Assembly (NCBI GenBank): GCA_029891385.1 | Contig: CM057228.1 | Coordinates: 60,767,783 to 60,831,782 of the forward strand | DNA from: Erythroxylum novogranatense | Lineage: Eukaryota > Streptophyta > Magnoliopsida > Malpighiales > Erythroxylaceae | Direction of reading: 5' to 3' | DNA: 64,000 bases | Shown here: positions 1-12,315 of the stretch, one piece after another | Position numbering within the stretch: the first letter of the stretch is position 1 | Layout of the letters: each line of letters starts with the position of its first letter | The notes under the pieces: generated by a model | Databases searched by the model: none | The model's input: the letters and a program-made list of their open reading frames with translations, nothing else | Told to the model about the DNA's origin: nothing | Translations under genes and position numbers: made by a program

Positions 1-1471
1 ATAACAATGTAGGCTTCAACTCTCATGAAGACCATTTTCACTAATTCCTTCTCAATTAATTTAGAAAAATCATCAAAACAATCAGGTTATTAATCCGGAT
101 ACTGTTCACCTAAGTCAAAACAGTAACTTTCCAAGCCAAATTTCAACCTCTTAGAGTTACAATTTGACAACATCTATTTCACACAAATATGTAGCTAACA
201 TCCCAAAGTTTAAGTGGCCACAAACTGAACCTCATTTGCATTCCTACACAATTAGTTATGATCAAAACAGTACAATCGATTAAAACCCTAAATTTCCAGA
301 TTTGGTCCAATCTTAGTTTCTATCATTCCAATGCCTTTAACACATCATTAAACATCCAAAGGAACACAAATCAGTTCTTATACCATTCATACATGTACTA
401 GGGCTAATACACAAAAATTGGCAGCACTCACTTCTTCATTTCTAAGTAAAATCAATCATCCATATGCATTCAAAATCAAGTTAAAAACACTCATTCATAC
501 TCCTTCATCAATTCATAACTAACCCTAACCTAACACCCATTAATTCAAGCCATATTAGTCATCAATTTAATGCATCAAGAATCATAATAAATGTACCAAA
601 CCTCCCATTAATTACTCCTAACTACCATGGCATTCAATTTCTAAATCAAATCATAAAGAAAGCTTAACAACAAAACTTACCTATTAGCTTTTCCAACCTT
701 GAATTCTTTTCAATTCTTTCCTAACAATTGCTAACCCCTTCTTCTCACCTCATGCAAGAGAGTGGTCTTCATGGTAGGCAAGCAAGTAAGTTAAGTGTAT
801 GAAGAAAGTTAAGAAAGGTTTGATAAGAGAAAAGAGAAGAAGAAAATCGATGAAGGAGGAGAAGACTTGAAGCTAGTTTCGGATGATGCCTAAACCTCTC
901 CACTTTTGGTCTTTTTATTCAATTTTTCAATGCAAAACCGATAGGAACCACTTGGAGCATTAAATGATGGCATTTGGTGGCAAAATATGATTTGTTCAAA
1001 AGTTTAAAGAAAAGTCAAAGTATTAATTCTTTAATCCAGATCAAAAACTAACTCAATCAACTCAATTGACCCCAATTTTAATCCCAAAATAATATACCCA
1101 ATAAGACAGTGCCATTGGATAGCAATTTTTTTGCTACCGAAAATCGACCGGTTCGCCAATTGGCGATTTTTCCGGTCCGGGAATTTTCTCCGGAAAAATC
1201 CAGAAAAATTCCTAAAAATCCTTTAAAATGGAAAACAATTTATGGCACACTCAGAATAATTTTTCAAACCCACTAACCACGTTAATCACAATAGAATTGT
1301 CTTAGGCACACAAACCGGGAATGTCATGTATGCATGTACAGTAACTTCATGTGCATAATTGCTACTGTGTACCAATCCTATTATGCATGAACAGTCCTAT
1401 GCACTCCAAATCTATTTCATCCTATGTCAAATTTACTATTTTACCCTTCCAATTGAGGGTGGGATGTTACA
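1..1471 (-). mobile_element. Ty3/gypsy-type LTR (gypsy-B), cut by window start
   Basis: No coding sequence is seen. Read on the minus strand, the segment begins TGTAACATCCCACC at 1471, a common start of plant gypsy LTRs, and continues as an AT-rich U3-like region. At 1471 it abuts, without a gap, a copia pol gene in mid-codon, which is the picture of an element inserted into copia-1. The rest of the element, and the 5' part of copia-1, would lie left of the window. LTR identity is inferred from the end sequence and the junction, since no second LTR is available for comparison. Confidence 0.45.
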
Positions 1472-1947
1472 GCGGGCATACAGATGTTAGTTTTCAATCT
1501 AATAAGGATGATTCTAAATCTCAATCAGGTTATATATTCACACTGAACGGCGAGGCGGTCAGTTGGAAGAGTTCAAAACAAGAGACAACTGTCGATTCAA
1601 CAACTGAGGCAGAGTACATTTCCGCTTCAGACGCAGCAAAGGAAGCAGTTTGGATCAAGAAGTTTATTTTTGAAATTGGTGTGGTTCCTAGCTGTGATGG
1701 GCCCATACAGTTGTATTGTGACAACAATGGGGCTATTGCGCAGGCGAAGGAACTAAGGTCTCATCAACGATCCAAACACGTACTCCGCAAATATCATCTG
1801 ATTAGGGAGATCATTGGTCGAGGTGATGTCCAAATAGAGAGAATTCTCACCGAGCAAAATATTGTTGATCCGTTGACAAAGCCATTATCACAGAAGAGTT
1901 TTGATTCTCATGTACTCGCCTATGGTATTGGATATCAAAGCGATTGA
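1471..1947 (+). pseudogene. copia-1 pol, RNase H end only
   Basis: This is the C-terminal RNase H part of a Ty1/copia polyprotein. Visible motifs are a KSQSGY-x-FTLNG stretch, the STTEAEYI segment, the YCDNNGAIAQAK segment, HQRSKHV, and the closing VDPLTKPL. The frame is open from the junction at 1471 to the stop at about 1945. Everything upstream (gag, protease, integrase, RT) is missing and replaced by the minus-strand LTR at 1-1471, so the gene is broken. It closely matches the same region of copia-2 at 24821-25303, which shows that the two belong to one family. Confidence 0.85.
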
Positions 1948-1969
1948 CTTTAGGTCAAGTGGGAGATTT

Positions 1970-3687
1970 TGTTAGAGTATTGCCCTAAAGGCAATCGCCT
2001 TTAGCGCGTTTTGTACAAAGTTATGTACAGACTTTATGAATAAATAAAGAAAGGCATATTTCATTAATTTGGTGTTCATTATTTATGAATTGATATTGAT
2101 CTATAAGCAAATTAATGAAGTCCATGATATATCACATAGCATGAAGGAAATTATGATGCGATCATACTACTGAGATTCCTATCATGTGCAATTATGTCAG
2201 TATCTAAATTATCCCTAGTCATAGGATTACTGAAACTGGACATCGTTAATCCGGAGAGACTAGCACATGTCAAGCTCCTTGATTTGATCAAGCAGTGGAT
2301 CTCAGAAACTGTAAATATGAGATATTTAGGATTGAGATGTGAATGCTTACTAGACGTAGTAAGTACATTGGATGACTTACTATGAGATCATCATATGGAT
2401 GTCCTATTCTAATGTCAGTGATAATCACATCATAACAATGGTACAAGTATCCTTAGACTTGAGGTACTCAAGGATATCTTGGATACTGATTCTGTGCTTT
2501 GACTCCATTCCTTGTTGCCTTACAGAGGTCGCTCATAGGGTGGTAATTAGGTACAGCTTGAGGTATTTGAAGGTAATTAAGTAGCCAATAGAGGATTCAC
2601 CACTTCTGTGATAGCAGAAGATGATACCCATGGCCTCTTATCAGGGTCATTACTTAGAAATCTCTAGCCGGAGTACATATGTCATGAAGAATGTCTTCAT
2701 TGACATATAAAGTAATGAGTCCCAGGACGAGAACTGATATCACTTGGACTAGATTTGATGTAGTCAGTCTAGTAAGAGTTGACACTTTGCTCATACTCAT
2801 AACCAAGTGAGGTATAGCATGGTGAAAGGACGAATTGCACAGTAATTGTCTATGGGAGGGTTCGTGATATGGTTCGTGGTGAGCATGGATTTAGTCGTCA
2901 AACCAATTACTTTTCGTTCAATTGAGGGTCATGATGTGTTGCTAGAAACCACTCATGACTTGCTTGGATTAAGTGTTAATCTAAGTGGCCAACATAACCA
3001 GGAACCTAATGTGTCACACGCATAAGAGTGACTCGGAGAATTCGTAAAATGGTTTTGGATAGAGATCCATTATATGGAGAGCAATAGAACCAAATGGATC
3101 CCGATGAGATCGGGATATGTCCCAATGAGATCGCGACATCGATATTGCTGAAATAGGTCTTCGGTATTTTTTCACACCCGGGACCTGGTAAGACCGACCT
3201 CAGTGTGACTAGACCACTTCAGCATTTATTTATATATATATATATATAATATGGATGGCTTCTTTCATAAGTTTCACTTAATGTCTTTAATGGATAAAAG
3301 ACAAAAATGAAAACTTGGAGAGGAAGATAATCGTGAGATAAAAGGATTTTAACATGTTTTAGAAACATGTTTTTTAAAAAGGCCAACCGAAGCTCTCTTC
3401 CTCTTGCAAGGGTTCATCCTCCTTCACGTTGCTCTTCAGGAATCAAGGTAATAGCTAGCACTCTCTCCTTTATTCTAGCTATTTCCGGATCAAAGAGTTT
3501 GATTCGGTTAGGTTTTCTGACCTAGGGATGGATACCGTTAGAGACAGTCTCCTTTGGTCGTTGTGGTTTGATTATGGTACCTCTTTGTATAGACACATAG
3601 ATCCTGGACTTCGGGAATGTCCCGGAACAATTTTTTTTTGTTTTCTGCACCGTGTGTATGTGATGCACGCACTGAGATTTTCCTACA
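1970..3687 (+). repeat. copia-1 3' LTR
   Basis: The LTR starts TGTTAGAG directly after the polypurine tract GTGGGAGAT and ends TTTTCCTACA. It aligns along its length with the copia-2 LTRs (17440-19291 and 25318-27196). It is shorter, mainly because of a smaller (TA)n tract near 3230 and indels downstream. Right after 3687 the sequence switches to minus-strand gypsy-A pol, so copia-1 was inserted in gypsy-A. Confidence 0.9.
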
Positions 3688-6050
3688 GCCTGAAGGTGCC
3701 TGATGTTCAGCCTTGACTTGCTGACACACTAGACACTTACTTACATACTCTGCTACATCCCTCTTCATGCCCTTCCACCAAAAATGCTCTTTCAAATCCC
3801 TATACATCCTGGTGGTACCTGGGTGCATGGCATAAGGCGCATTGTGTGCCTCATCCAAAATCTCATCCCTTACCTGCTTGACCTCTGGGATACAAAGCCT
3901 ATTCCCCACTGTCATAAGTCCATCATCCCTCACCTCTATTTCAGAAATCTTACCATTCTGAATTTCCTCTCGGAGTTTGCTCAAATCTGCATCTTGGGCC
4001 TGTAACTTCCTAACCTTCTCCCTGAGTATCGGTCTCACTCGGAAGTTAGCTAGAAGGAAATCTAGCTCTTCCTGCTTCAAGCTTATCTTAAGCTTGGCCA
4101 TCTCTTCCAATAAAGGCAGATAAACTGTCCGAACATGAGCAATAGAAGACTTTCTACTCAAAGCATCCGCCACTACATTGGTCTTGCCTAGATGATACTC
4201 AATCAGCAAGTCATAATCCTTAAGCAACTCGATCCACCTTCTCTGTCTCAAATTTAGTTCTTTCTGGCTCAGCAAGTACTTGAGACTCTTATGATCGGTA
4301 AAGATCCTCGTCTGAACTCCATATAGATAATGCCTCCAAATTTTCAAGGCAAAGATCACTGCTGTCAATTCCAAATCATGTATCAGATAATTCAACTCAT
4401 ATGGCTTCAGTTGCCTTGAAGCATAAGCTATCACCCTGTCTCCCTGCATCAATACACAACCAAGACCCTTCCTCGAAGCATCACTATACACAGTATAGCC
4501 CTCATCTCCGTAGGCGTAATCGAATCGAGCACTCGTCAATCTGTGCTTGAGCTCCTCAAAGCTTTTCTGGCATTCATCACTCCAGATAAACTTCTGATTC
4601 TTCCTCAATAACTTAGTCATTGGTGCAGCTATCATGGAGAATCCCTCCACAAACCTCCTGTAGTAACCTGCCAGACTCAAAAAACTCCTCACCTCTGCTA
4701 TGCTCTTCGGTGCTTCCCAATTCACCACAGCTTCTATTTTCTTTAGATCCACATGCACTCCTTGTTCTGAGATTACATGTCCAAGAAATGCAACTTCCCT
4801 CAGCCAAAATTTGCATTTATCAAATTTGGCATACAACTCGTTTTCCCTCAATATCTCCAAAGCAATCCTCAAATGCTCTTCATGCGCCTTATCACTCTTG
4901 GAATAGACCAATATATCATCAATGAAGACAATGATAAACTGGTCCAAGAAAGGCTTAAAGACTCGATTCATCAAATCCATAAAGGCTGCAGGGGCATTTG
5001 CCAGTCCAAAGGGCATAACCAAAAACTCAAAATGCCCATACCGTGTTCTGAAAGCAGTCTTTGGCACATCAGACTCCTTTATCCTCAACTGATGGTAACC
5101 CGATCTCATGCTTATCTTGGAGAATACTTTTGCCCCTTGCAATTGATCAAACAGATCATCTATACGTGGGAGCAGATACCTGTTCTTCTCAGTGACCTGA
5201 TTAAGCTTCCAGTAATCTACACACATCCTCAATGATCCATCTTTCTTTTTCACAAAAAGGACTGGAGCTCCTCAAGGTGAAGAGCTCGGCCTTATGTACC
5301 CTTTCTCCATCAACTCCTCCAATTGCTCCTTAAGCTCCTTCAATTCTGCCAGAGCCATCCGGTAAGGCAGAATTGAAATTGGTGCCGTACCTGAAAGAAG
5401 CTCAATGGGAAACTCAATGTCCCTAGGTGGCGGTAGTCCTGGTAATTCCTCAGAAAAGACATCCGAGAATTCCCTAACTACTGGAATATCCTCTAACTTC
5501 CCCCTATCTGCCCTTGTGTCTACCACATAGGCCAAGAATGCCTCACATCCCTTCCTCATCATCTTCTCTGCTGCCAGAGCTGAAACAATTCTGGGCGGGC
5601 TTACTTTTTTGTCCCCTAAAAATACCACTCTTTTGCCGTTATCCAATTCAAATTCCACTGTCTTCTGTTTACAATCTAGACGGGCATTGTACTTATCTAA
5701 CGTATCCATACCCAAAATCACATCCAATCCTCCCATCTTCAATGGCATTAAATTCACCACTAGAAGTCCCCCACCAATACATATCACACACTCCCTATAC
5801 ACTTGACTGATAATAATATATTGGCCGATTGGAGTACTCACCATTAGCGGAGTATCCAATGGGCTCAAATTGCTACCACACACAGTTCTACTCGCTGAAA
5901 CAAACGAATGAGTAGAACCTGGATCAATCAAAGCAATCACATCATCAACAAATAATTTAACCTTACTAGTCATAACATCTGGGGCGGTCTCTGCATCCTC
6001 CCAAGTCATTGCAAACACCCTAGCTGGTGCACCCTGCCCTTGGTCTCCCC
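3688..6050 (-). pseudogene. gypsy-A pol: protease, RT, RNase H, integrase N-terminus
   Basis: In order on the minus strand: an aspartic protease region near 5915 with the motif IDPGSTHSF, where the usual DTG/DSG triad reads D-P-G; reverse transcriptase with [10 protein letters not shown] and the FIDDILVYS active-site box near 4910; RNase H beginning [10 protein letters not shown]; the ALSRK connection; and the integrase HHCC zinc-binding module (H-x-MHPG ... [11 protein letters not shown]) near 3720. An in-frame TGA at 5274-5272 replaces the Trp expected in the SSSP(W)GAPVLF junction between the pre-RT linker and RT. A frameshift near 6050 separates pol from gag. The gene ends at the copia-1 insertion at 3688. 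Confidence 0.85.
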
Positions 6051-6071
6051 GAATACTAACCTCTTAATGCA

Positions 6072-7258
6072 TCAGGCGCCCTTCAGAGAATTCTTGTGTC
6101 CCACGATTTCAGACCTCTTGGAAGCTTGCATCTGGCTTCTCTCTTGTCTTGGTGACTGAGGGCACTCTCTAGCCATGTGCCACTTTTCCCTACAGTTGAA
6201 GCAAGCTCCTGTCAATCTATAGGATTCTCCTCTATGGAGTCTCCCGCAGTGATCACACCTAGGAATAGATGGCCTATGCCCATCTCCCCTTCTACTGCCG
6301 CCCACCGTTGAGGCTTGGTGAGAAACAGTAGAAGTCTTCATAGGTTTAGATCGGCTCACGCCGCTGCTCTTCTCCTTACACTCCTCTCAGGCATAGAAGT
6401 ACCACCTCCTCTCTTGAACTGCTCTCTTCCCTTTCTCTTCCTGTTCACCGCACTCTTGATGTTCTCGATGTTCTCCACCCTCAAAGCTGCTTCAACCAAC
6501 TGCTGAAAGTCACCAAAGTTCTGCACTACCACTTTCTCTCTGATGGCTAAGTGTAGAACTGACTCAAACCGGCGACATTTAGCCGCCTCACTCAACATCA
6601 ACTCTGAAGCATATCTCGTCAACTGAGTGAACCGACGCTTGTATTCACAAACTGTCATCTCCATCTAGGTGAGACTGAGGAACTCCCTCTGCTTCTGCTG
6701 AATGTACACCTTAGACAGATATTTCTTCTTATAAGCAGCAAGGAAGTCCTACCATGCTAACCCTACTGGTCTCATCTGACTCCCTGGCACAGTTTCCCAC
6801 CAATGAAGAGCATCTCCCTGAAGCAAGCTTGCAGCATACATAACTCTCTCATCATCCTCACACTCCATCTGATCCAGTACCCTCTCGATCTTCCTCAACC
6901 AGGTCTCGGCTTCCTCAGGATCAGTGGTCCTGTAAAAGTCCACTGCGCCATACTTCCTCAACTTGTCAAACCGTCTCCCCTTCTTAGCTGGGACTGAAGC
7001 AAAAGGTCGTGGCATCTGACCCATAACCTGAACAAACGCCTGAGAAAATGTCTGGAACAGTCTCGTATCTAGTGAAGGCACTTGCTCCTACAGAACCGGC
7101 GACTCCTGTGTCTGCGATGGCATGGGCTCACTACCTAGCCCTACAAAAGCCTCAGCATTTCCTGGGGCTACCGACTTATCAGTACTCTCCTCTCTTATTG
7201 GAGAGTCAGGTGCAACAGATCCTTGCAGAACTCCCCGTGTCCTTCTACGAGGTGGCAT
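6072..7258 (-). pseudogene. gypsy-A gag (retrotransposon gag, zinc knuckle)
   Basis: The frame starts at ATG 7258 with MPPRRRTRG, a usual gag start in plant gypsy elements. The capsid-like part includes EAETWLRKIERVLDQ and ALHWWE (about 6900-6790). A CX2CX4HX4C zinc knuckle (CFNCREKWHMAREC) lies near 6180; the Gly usually seen before its His region is Lys. Three in-frame TAG codons interrupt gag at 7090-7088, 6751-6749 and 6667-6665, and a frameshift lies at 6356-6359. Gag would package RNA in the cytoplasmic particle, but this copy cannot make a full protein. Confidence 0.8.
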
Positions 7259-7432
7259 CGTACTCCTTCAAATATAAACACTAAGGATTAGCTACATGTC
7301 AATCTTAGCCCCTACATATATGCATGTTGTGCATGTCACTTAATGCAATCAATCAATTAAAATGCAGAAAATAATCGTATATCAAACACTTCATCCTATT
7401 ATGCATTCTAAGCCGAGGATACATAACCTAAA

Positions 7433-7444
7433 GCTCTGATACCA
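7433..7444 (-). promoter_or_regulatory. gypsy-A primer-binding site (tRNA-iMet)
   Basis: The minus strand reads TGGTATCAGAGC, the complement of the 3' end of plant initiator methionine tRNA. It sits four bases inside the LTR boundary at 7449, which sets both the element's orientation and the LTR edge. Confidence 0.85.
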
Positions 7445-7448
7445 AACA

Positions 7449-9673
7449 TGTTGGGCTCGGCTACTGATCCCCATCCCGGGGTGGACCCTCGGGGACGTCG
7501 GGTACGGGGCCTGCGAAGGAAGAATCGAAAACATTCCAAAATAAAGGAAACAAAGAATGAACGAGGATGCCTCGCACAGCAGAATCTTCGCCACTACGCG
7601 AGCACTCACGTAAATGGTTCGCCGTGGTAACACCCAAGGATCGCGCCATGGCAAGGATCGGCTCATCATGTGAGCTCCCCAAAACTGGACCTGTTCCCAA
7701 CATATATGAAAATTTCAATTCACACATATACTCTCATACATTATATCGGATACACATTCAATCTAACTATGAGTTTAAACAAAGGAACTTCATATCCTTA
7801 CAATTCAATGAAAGTTAACCAGTATTCTTAACATGGCACAATACATATCAAGATTTAATATCCCATAATACATAAGGATGCTCCTTGATGATATGCTTGG
7901 AAGCTAACCAAAAGTACTAACTTAATACAAAAGCTTCTAACTATCTGGGAGTTTTCGATGCCTTGCAAGGATCACGATCTTCTTGTTCTGCAGCTGAGGA
8001 GTGGGAGATAATAGGGTGACCTGCGAAGCTCAGTGGCATATACATTTATAGCCATTGGCAACGAGCCACACAATCAAGCATATGTATATATATATACACA
8101 AGCATAAAGCAAGTCAACACTTATCAAATTCGAATCATCACAAGAATATGTCATGCTATTTTTGAGTTCACAACATAGCAATTTATTATGCCTCATACCA
8201 AGCAAATCAACAATGAAATGCACATCAAATGGCTCGAGAGTTCCGTGGAACAAAACGGATAAACCGAAGTTTATACCGTGAATGAAATGAGTTCGATTTC
8301 TCAAGCTCTCGTGGCCTCAAGCGGGCAGCCGGGAGAAGGCTATACATCGATGTGCATGTGACTTAACAAAACGTTCCTCTCTCGCCCAAACAAAGCACAT
8401 AATCATTCGTTTCATGCTCAATCATTTTATCAAAAGCTTTCATACTTTCCATTCTTGCAAATTGCCAAAATATCTTTCAAGGCAATACATAATCAGAATC
8501 AAAATGTTTTTACAATAATTTCCATAATTCAAAACAAGTAATGTGACATACACATGCAAGCAAGCATAACATTTTGCCCATACACACAATAACCATAAAT
8601 ATATTACCCACCTAATATCGCTTGATAATCCAAGCTCACTGTTGTTCTTCCTCTTGTGTTTGGATCAGGTCGGCTTGGTTTCCTATAACAAACCAAGCTC
8701 CCATTTAAACAACATTCAAAGGAAATTCAATAAGCTTCTATACTCGACTTCCATCTAACTTTCAGATTAGAGACTAACTCCAAACTTCCTTCCTTCATAA
8801 AACTTGTAGCCCTATGGCTCTAGTTCACAACGAATCAGAAATCACCTCATTTGGACATCTACAGCAAAAGTTATGCCCAAAATACCAAAATGCATCTGTG
8901 ATGAAAACTGGAGCTCGCCGCGGTGAACGGCCTGTGGACGCCGCGACGTGCACATTTGTGTGCACTGCGGCGTGCACACCCCATGTGCGCCGCGGCGTGC
9001 ACATTTACGTACACCGCGACGTGCACACCTTCGCACGCCGCGACGTGCGGGCCTAGAAATGCCTTCCGAATCTGATTTTCCTACAGATTTCAACCACAAT
9101 CCTCCCATTTTGCAAATGCAACACAACTAAACCTTAAATCATGTCTTATACCTCAGTTCTAAACTCATTACAGGCTTAAAATCACCACAAGATCATCAAC
9201 CCAAAAGATTCTAACCATTTTTTCCTAAACCCTTCATCAACCGATTCTAACATACCAAGCTATACTAGGGTTTAATCTAACCAAAATAAAATAAAATGGA
9301 GCTAAACTTACCAGGAAAATGCATCAAAACTGTCGAAAACCTCTAAGATTGCAAAGCCCTATTTCTCTTCTTCTTCCCAAGCTCCACGACACCCTCTTCT
9401 TTTCTTCCTCACTTTTCCTCTTTTTTCCTTCTAATTCCTCCCCTTAAGTCTAAATGGGATGGAAAAAGACCAATATACCCCTCCTAGTAAAGCCTTAAGC
9501 TCTCCAACTTAAGTGTGCTTCCCAAAATGCCCTCAAATATTTTTACCATTTTATTCTCACTTACACCACATTATACTCACTAAATCTCAATTTAATCCAA
9601 TTAAGCCATAAATCACACAATTAACACAATTCATGCTTACTAACATCAATTAGAAAAATTTTGGGGCCCAACA
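7449..9673 (-). repeat. gypsy-A 5' LTR
   Basis: The ends form a short inverted repeat: TGTTGGGC at 7449 and GCCCAACA closing at 9673. The 2225 bp length and the PBS just beyond the left edge support an LTR. There is no coding signal inside. It contains a GC-rich repeat patch at 8931-9052 that stands out from the AT-rich surroundings. The target duplication cannot be checked because the other end is not in the window. Confidence 0.75.
8931..9052. repeat. GC-rich tandem repeat inside gypsy-A LTR
   Basis: About five imperfect units of roughly 22-27 bp are built around GCCGCGACGTGCACA and GCGGCGTGCACA. They are rich in CpG and in GTGCAC/ACGTGC cores, unlike the AT-rich LTR on both sides. A regulatory array within U3 is possible but not shown. 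Confidence 0.6.
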
Positions 9674-10953
9674 TATGTGAATGATGAAATTAATGATGTG
9701 TGAAATATGTGTGTATTACATGAAGACAAATATGTAAGTTGATCTTCAACATCCAAACATTGCTGGATCATAAAGGCAATAGCTAATCTGGATCGTACAT
9801 TTAGTCAACCTAGATGTTACTTACTAATATTTGAATTATTCTGTTAATATTTCTGTTATTGAACTGTGAATGATTTGAATGTGATAATTATAGACATTAA
9901 TAGTCCAAGGAGTTTCATAACTGAGATCATATTGGAAGTGTTCTAATTGAATGTGAATTTGATAGAAATAAGTATTCTCAAAAAATATGTTGAATGTCAG
10001 ACTTATGTCTGATGAAAAAAAGTGAAAAGTGAATGTGTATACTGATTGAAAGTGAATAAATAAGTATATATGATTTGATGCATTTCATATATGATATGCA
10101 TGATCAGATAAAGGCAATTGTGACTAGAGTAGCTAACAAAAAAAGAGCTTAAAGCTTAGAATGTGTAAAAAGAGCCACAAACTCACTAGTAAAATGAGTC
10201 CGATATCTCCAACTACTATGAGATAGTTATCAATGATCTTGGTATCTACAATGAATATGGGATAGTTAAAAAGACACTCGGTCGCAACAATTAAGAATGA
10301 AAGTGGAGTCACATGAGCTTTAACATATGTAAATTGATATATGTTATATGAATGTTTGAAATGCAATAATTGAATTGTTTTGATTATGAAAAAGTGAAAT
10401 AATATACATATAAATTGTATTTGTGAAACATGAGGAAATGTGAAGAAATGTTCAGTATTTGTTGATGTAATTTATCTATGAATTAAATGTGAATTGTAAA
10501 TTGTTTTGTGTTTGATATCAGTGAGCACACTGAGGACGGTTCACTCACTTAGTTCACAAGACTCATCAAAATTGTAACATGGCTTTTTAGGCTCAGAGGA
10601 GATATCCAGTTAGGCTAATTGGAGTATAGCCATTGAAATCAGATATGGGTTAGGGGTGGGGATTAGTTTACACCTACATATGTCTTCAATGATTTTAATT
10701 TTTGAATTATATTTCCGCAAATATTGTACAATGTATGCGTGTAAATTGTAAAGTGTAATAACATTTGTGGCGAGTGATATTTGTAAATGAAATTGGCCAA
10801 TATTGGTCTACTTGAGATTTGTTGTCGCTTGCGATAATGAGAAAAAAATATACTAAGTTGATATGATTGTCCTAACCTGCCGCCTTCATAAGACATATGC
10901 CCGAATGTCGTCGGAATGTATGGGTATGTGCTCGGTGGAAGTGGGGTGTTACA
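9674..10953 (+). repeat. Probable gypsy LTR fragment ending GGGGTGTTACA
   Basis: No coding sequence. The right end, GGGGTGTTACA at 10953, is a common 3' end of plant gypsy LTRs. The stretch near 10525-10620 (GAGCACACTGAGGACGG, TCACTCACTTAG) resembles the R/U5 region of such LTRs. No matching start TGTAAC is seen after 9673, so the fragment is probably interrupted by gypsy-A. No PBS follows 10953, so this would be a 3' or solo LTR. Confidence 0.35.
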
Positions 10954-12315
10954 TTCCTAGTTTTTTACTCAATGTTTCTACCTCAATTAGAGATCCAATA
11001 AGTGTCACAACATCAAATACCCCAACTACTCATGTAAGTGTATAAATTTATAAAATCTAGAAAAGTTACTATCTCTTCTTATCATTATCATTATATTATT
11101 ATAAAATGTTAGTACTAAATTTATAACTTAATATTTTATAAACTAATTAATTGATTCTTTTGTTATTTATTTTGTAGGAAACAAATCAATAGTGAGCTTC
11201 ATCTATCCTAGAAAGTTTTAGCGTAAATTATTACGTAGTAGTTTGGGATAATTGTAATAAGTATAATTTTCTTGGATATTAAATTTTCCAATTTTATATA
11301 TTGGAAACTAGGATTTTATACATTTTGGCAATTTTATATATTTTAATATATACTTTTTTTTGCTAGCGTGATAATATCTTGAAACTAAAATTCGTATCAT
11401 TTATGACAACTTATATTTTATGGCCACCAATGCAATTTTTTATCGATTAAACAATTAAATTGTTAAATTTAATAATATTATTTGTGACAAACACGCATAT
11501 ACATTAGTGATAAACTTATTGTAAGATATAATCTTTATTTAGTGACAACATTATTGTAACATATAACTTCCATACTTGTGACTAAATCTATTAGACAATA
11601 TGGTCATTGAAGCAAATTTCTTATACCACTAATACCATTCCATTCTTGAATTGATAGTTTTATGTGTGACAACAATGAACATATTAGTGAAAATATTTTT
11701 TGTAAAAACAAATTTTCATTTTTGTGAAAAAATGATTTTGACACTTTTACCTTAAAATATTAGTCACCAAGTAATGGACACTGATAAAAAAAGCACAAGT
11801 GACAAATGTTTTATCACTATTTCTAATTATTGTAGTGTCAATAATGTTGTCATAATAAATTGAAGCACTATTACAGCCTTTTTCGTCACTATTTTATATT
11901 ATTTGTGTCGACATATTTGTCATAAATATGCACAGTTACCATCACCATATAGTGTTGTCACACATTTTATAGTTTTTAGTGTCAGTATTTTGTCACAATA
12001 AAATAAAGTACTATTACAATTTTATTTGTCACTACTTTATATTATTTATGCTGACAAAATTGTCACAAATATGCAAAGTTACTGTGGCCATATATTTTTG
12101 TCATACATTCCACAGTTTTTAGTGATGGTACTTTTGTCACAAAAGTATTTCATAATTGTGACCATTTTCCTAAATTAGTCATTATTTTATCAATTACAAG
12201 TTTTTATAATAGAAGGTGACTACTTCAAAAATTATACACTATTAATATTGGTGACTAATATTACTACTTTTAGTAACAACTTTTGCTTTCACTAAGAATA
12301 CAATTTCTTGTAGTG
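10954..12315 (+). mobile_element. 3' remnant of an older CACTA element
   Basis: The right end reads TTTCTTGTAGTG (12304-12315), the complement of the CACTACAAGAAA terminus seen at 32477. The preceding 900 bp is dense in TTTGTCAC/GTGACAAA-type motifs in both orientations, as in CACTA subterminal regions. At 10957-11033 a short open segment runs into GTAAGTG (11034). An AG acceptor at 11177 is followed by GAAACAAATCAATAG, which looks like the last two exons of a TnpA-like gene. The left part is missing, apparently cut by the LTR ending at 10953. Exon calls are inference. Confidence 0.45.

Larger units (their letters stand above)
3688..9673 (-). mobile_element. gypsy-A: Ty3/gypsy retrotransposon, 3' part outside window
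   Basis: Minus-strand element read from its 5' LTR (9673 to 7449) through the PBS, gag (from 7258) and pol, which stops abruptly at 3688 in the integrase N-terminal region where the copia-1 LTR begins. The integrase core and 3' LTR must lie left of the window or be lost. The domain order PR-RT-RH-INT in pol is that of Ty3/gypsy. The chromodomain clade cannot be settled without the integrase C-terminus. Several stops and at least two frameshifts show that it is inactive. Confidence 0.85.

Noticed and set aside
11831..11838. TTGTAGTG as a second CACTA terminus
   Set aside because: It lacks the full TTTCTTGTAGTG end and lies inside the subterminal repeat region of the element ending at 12315.
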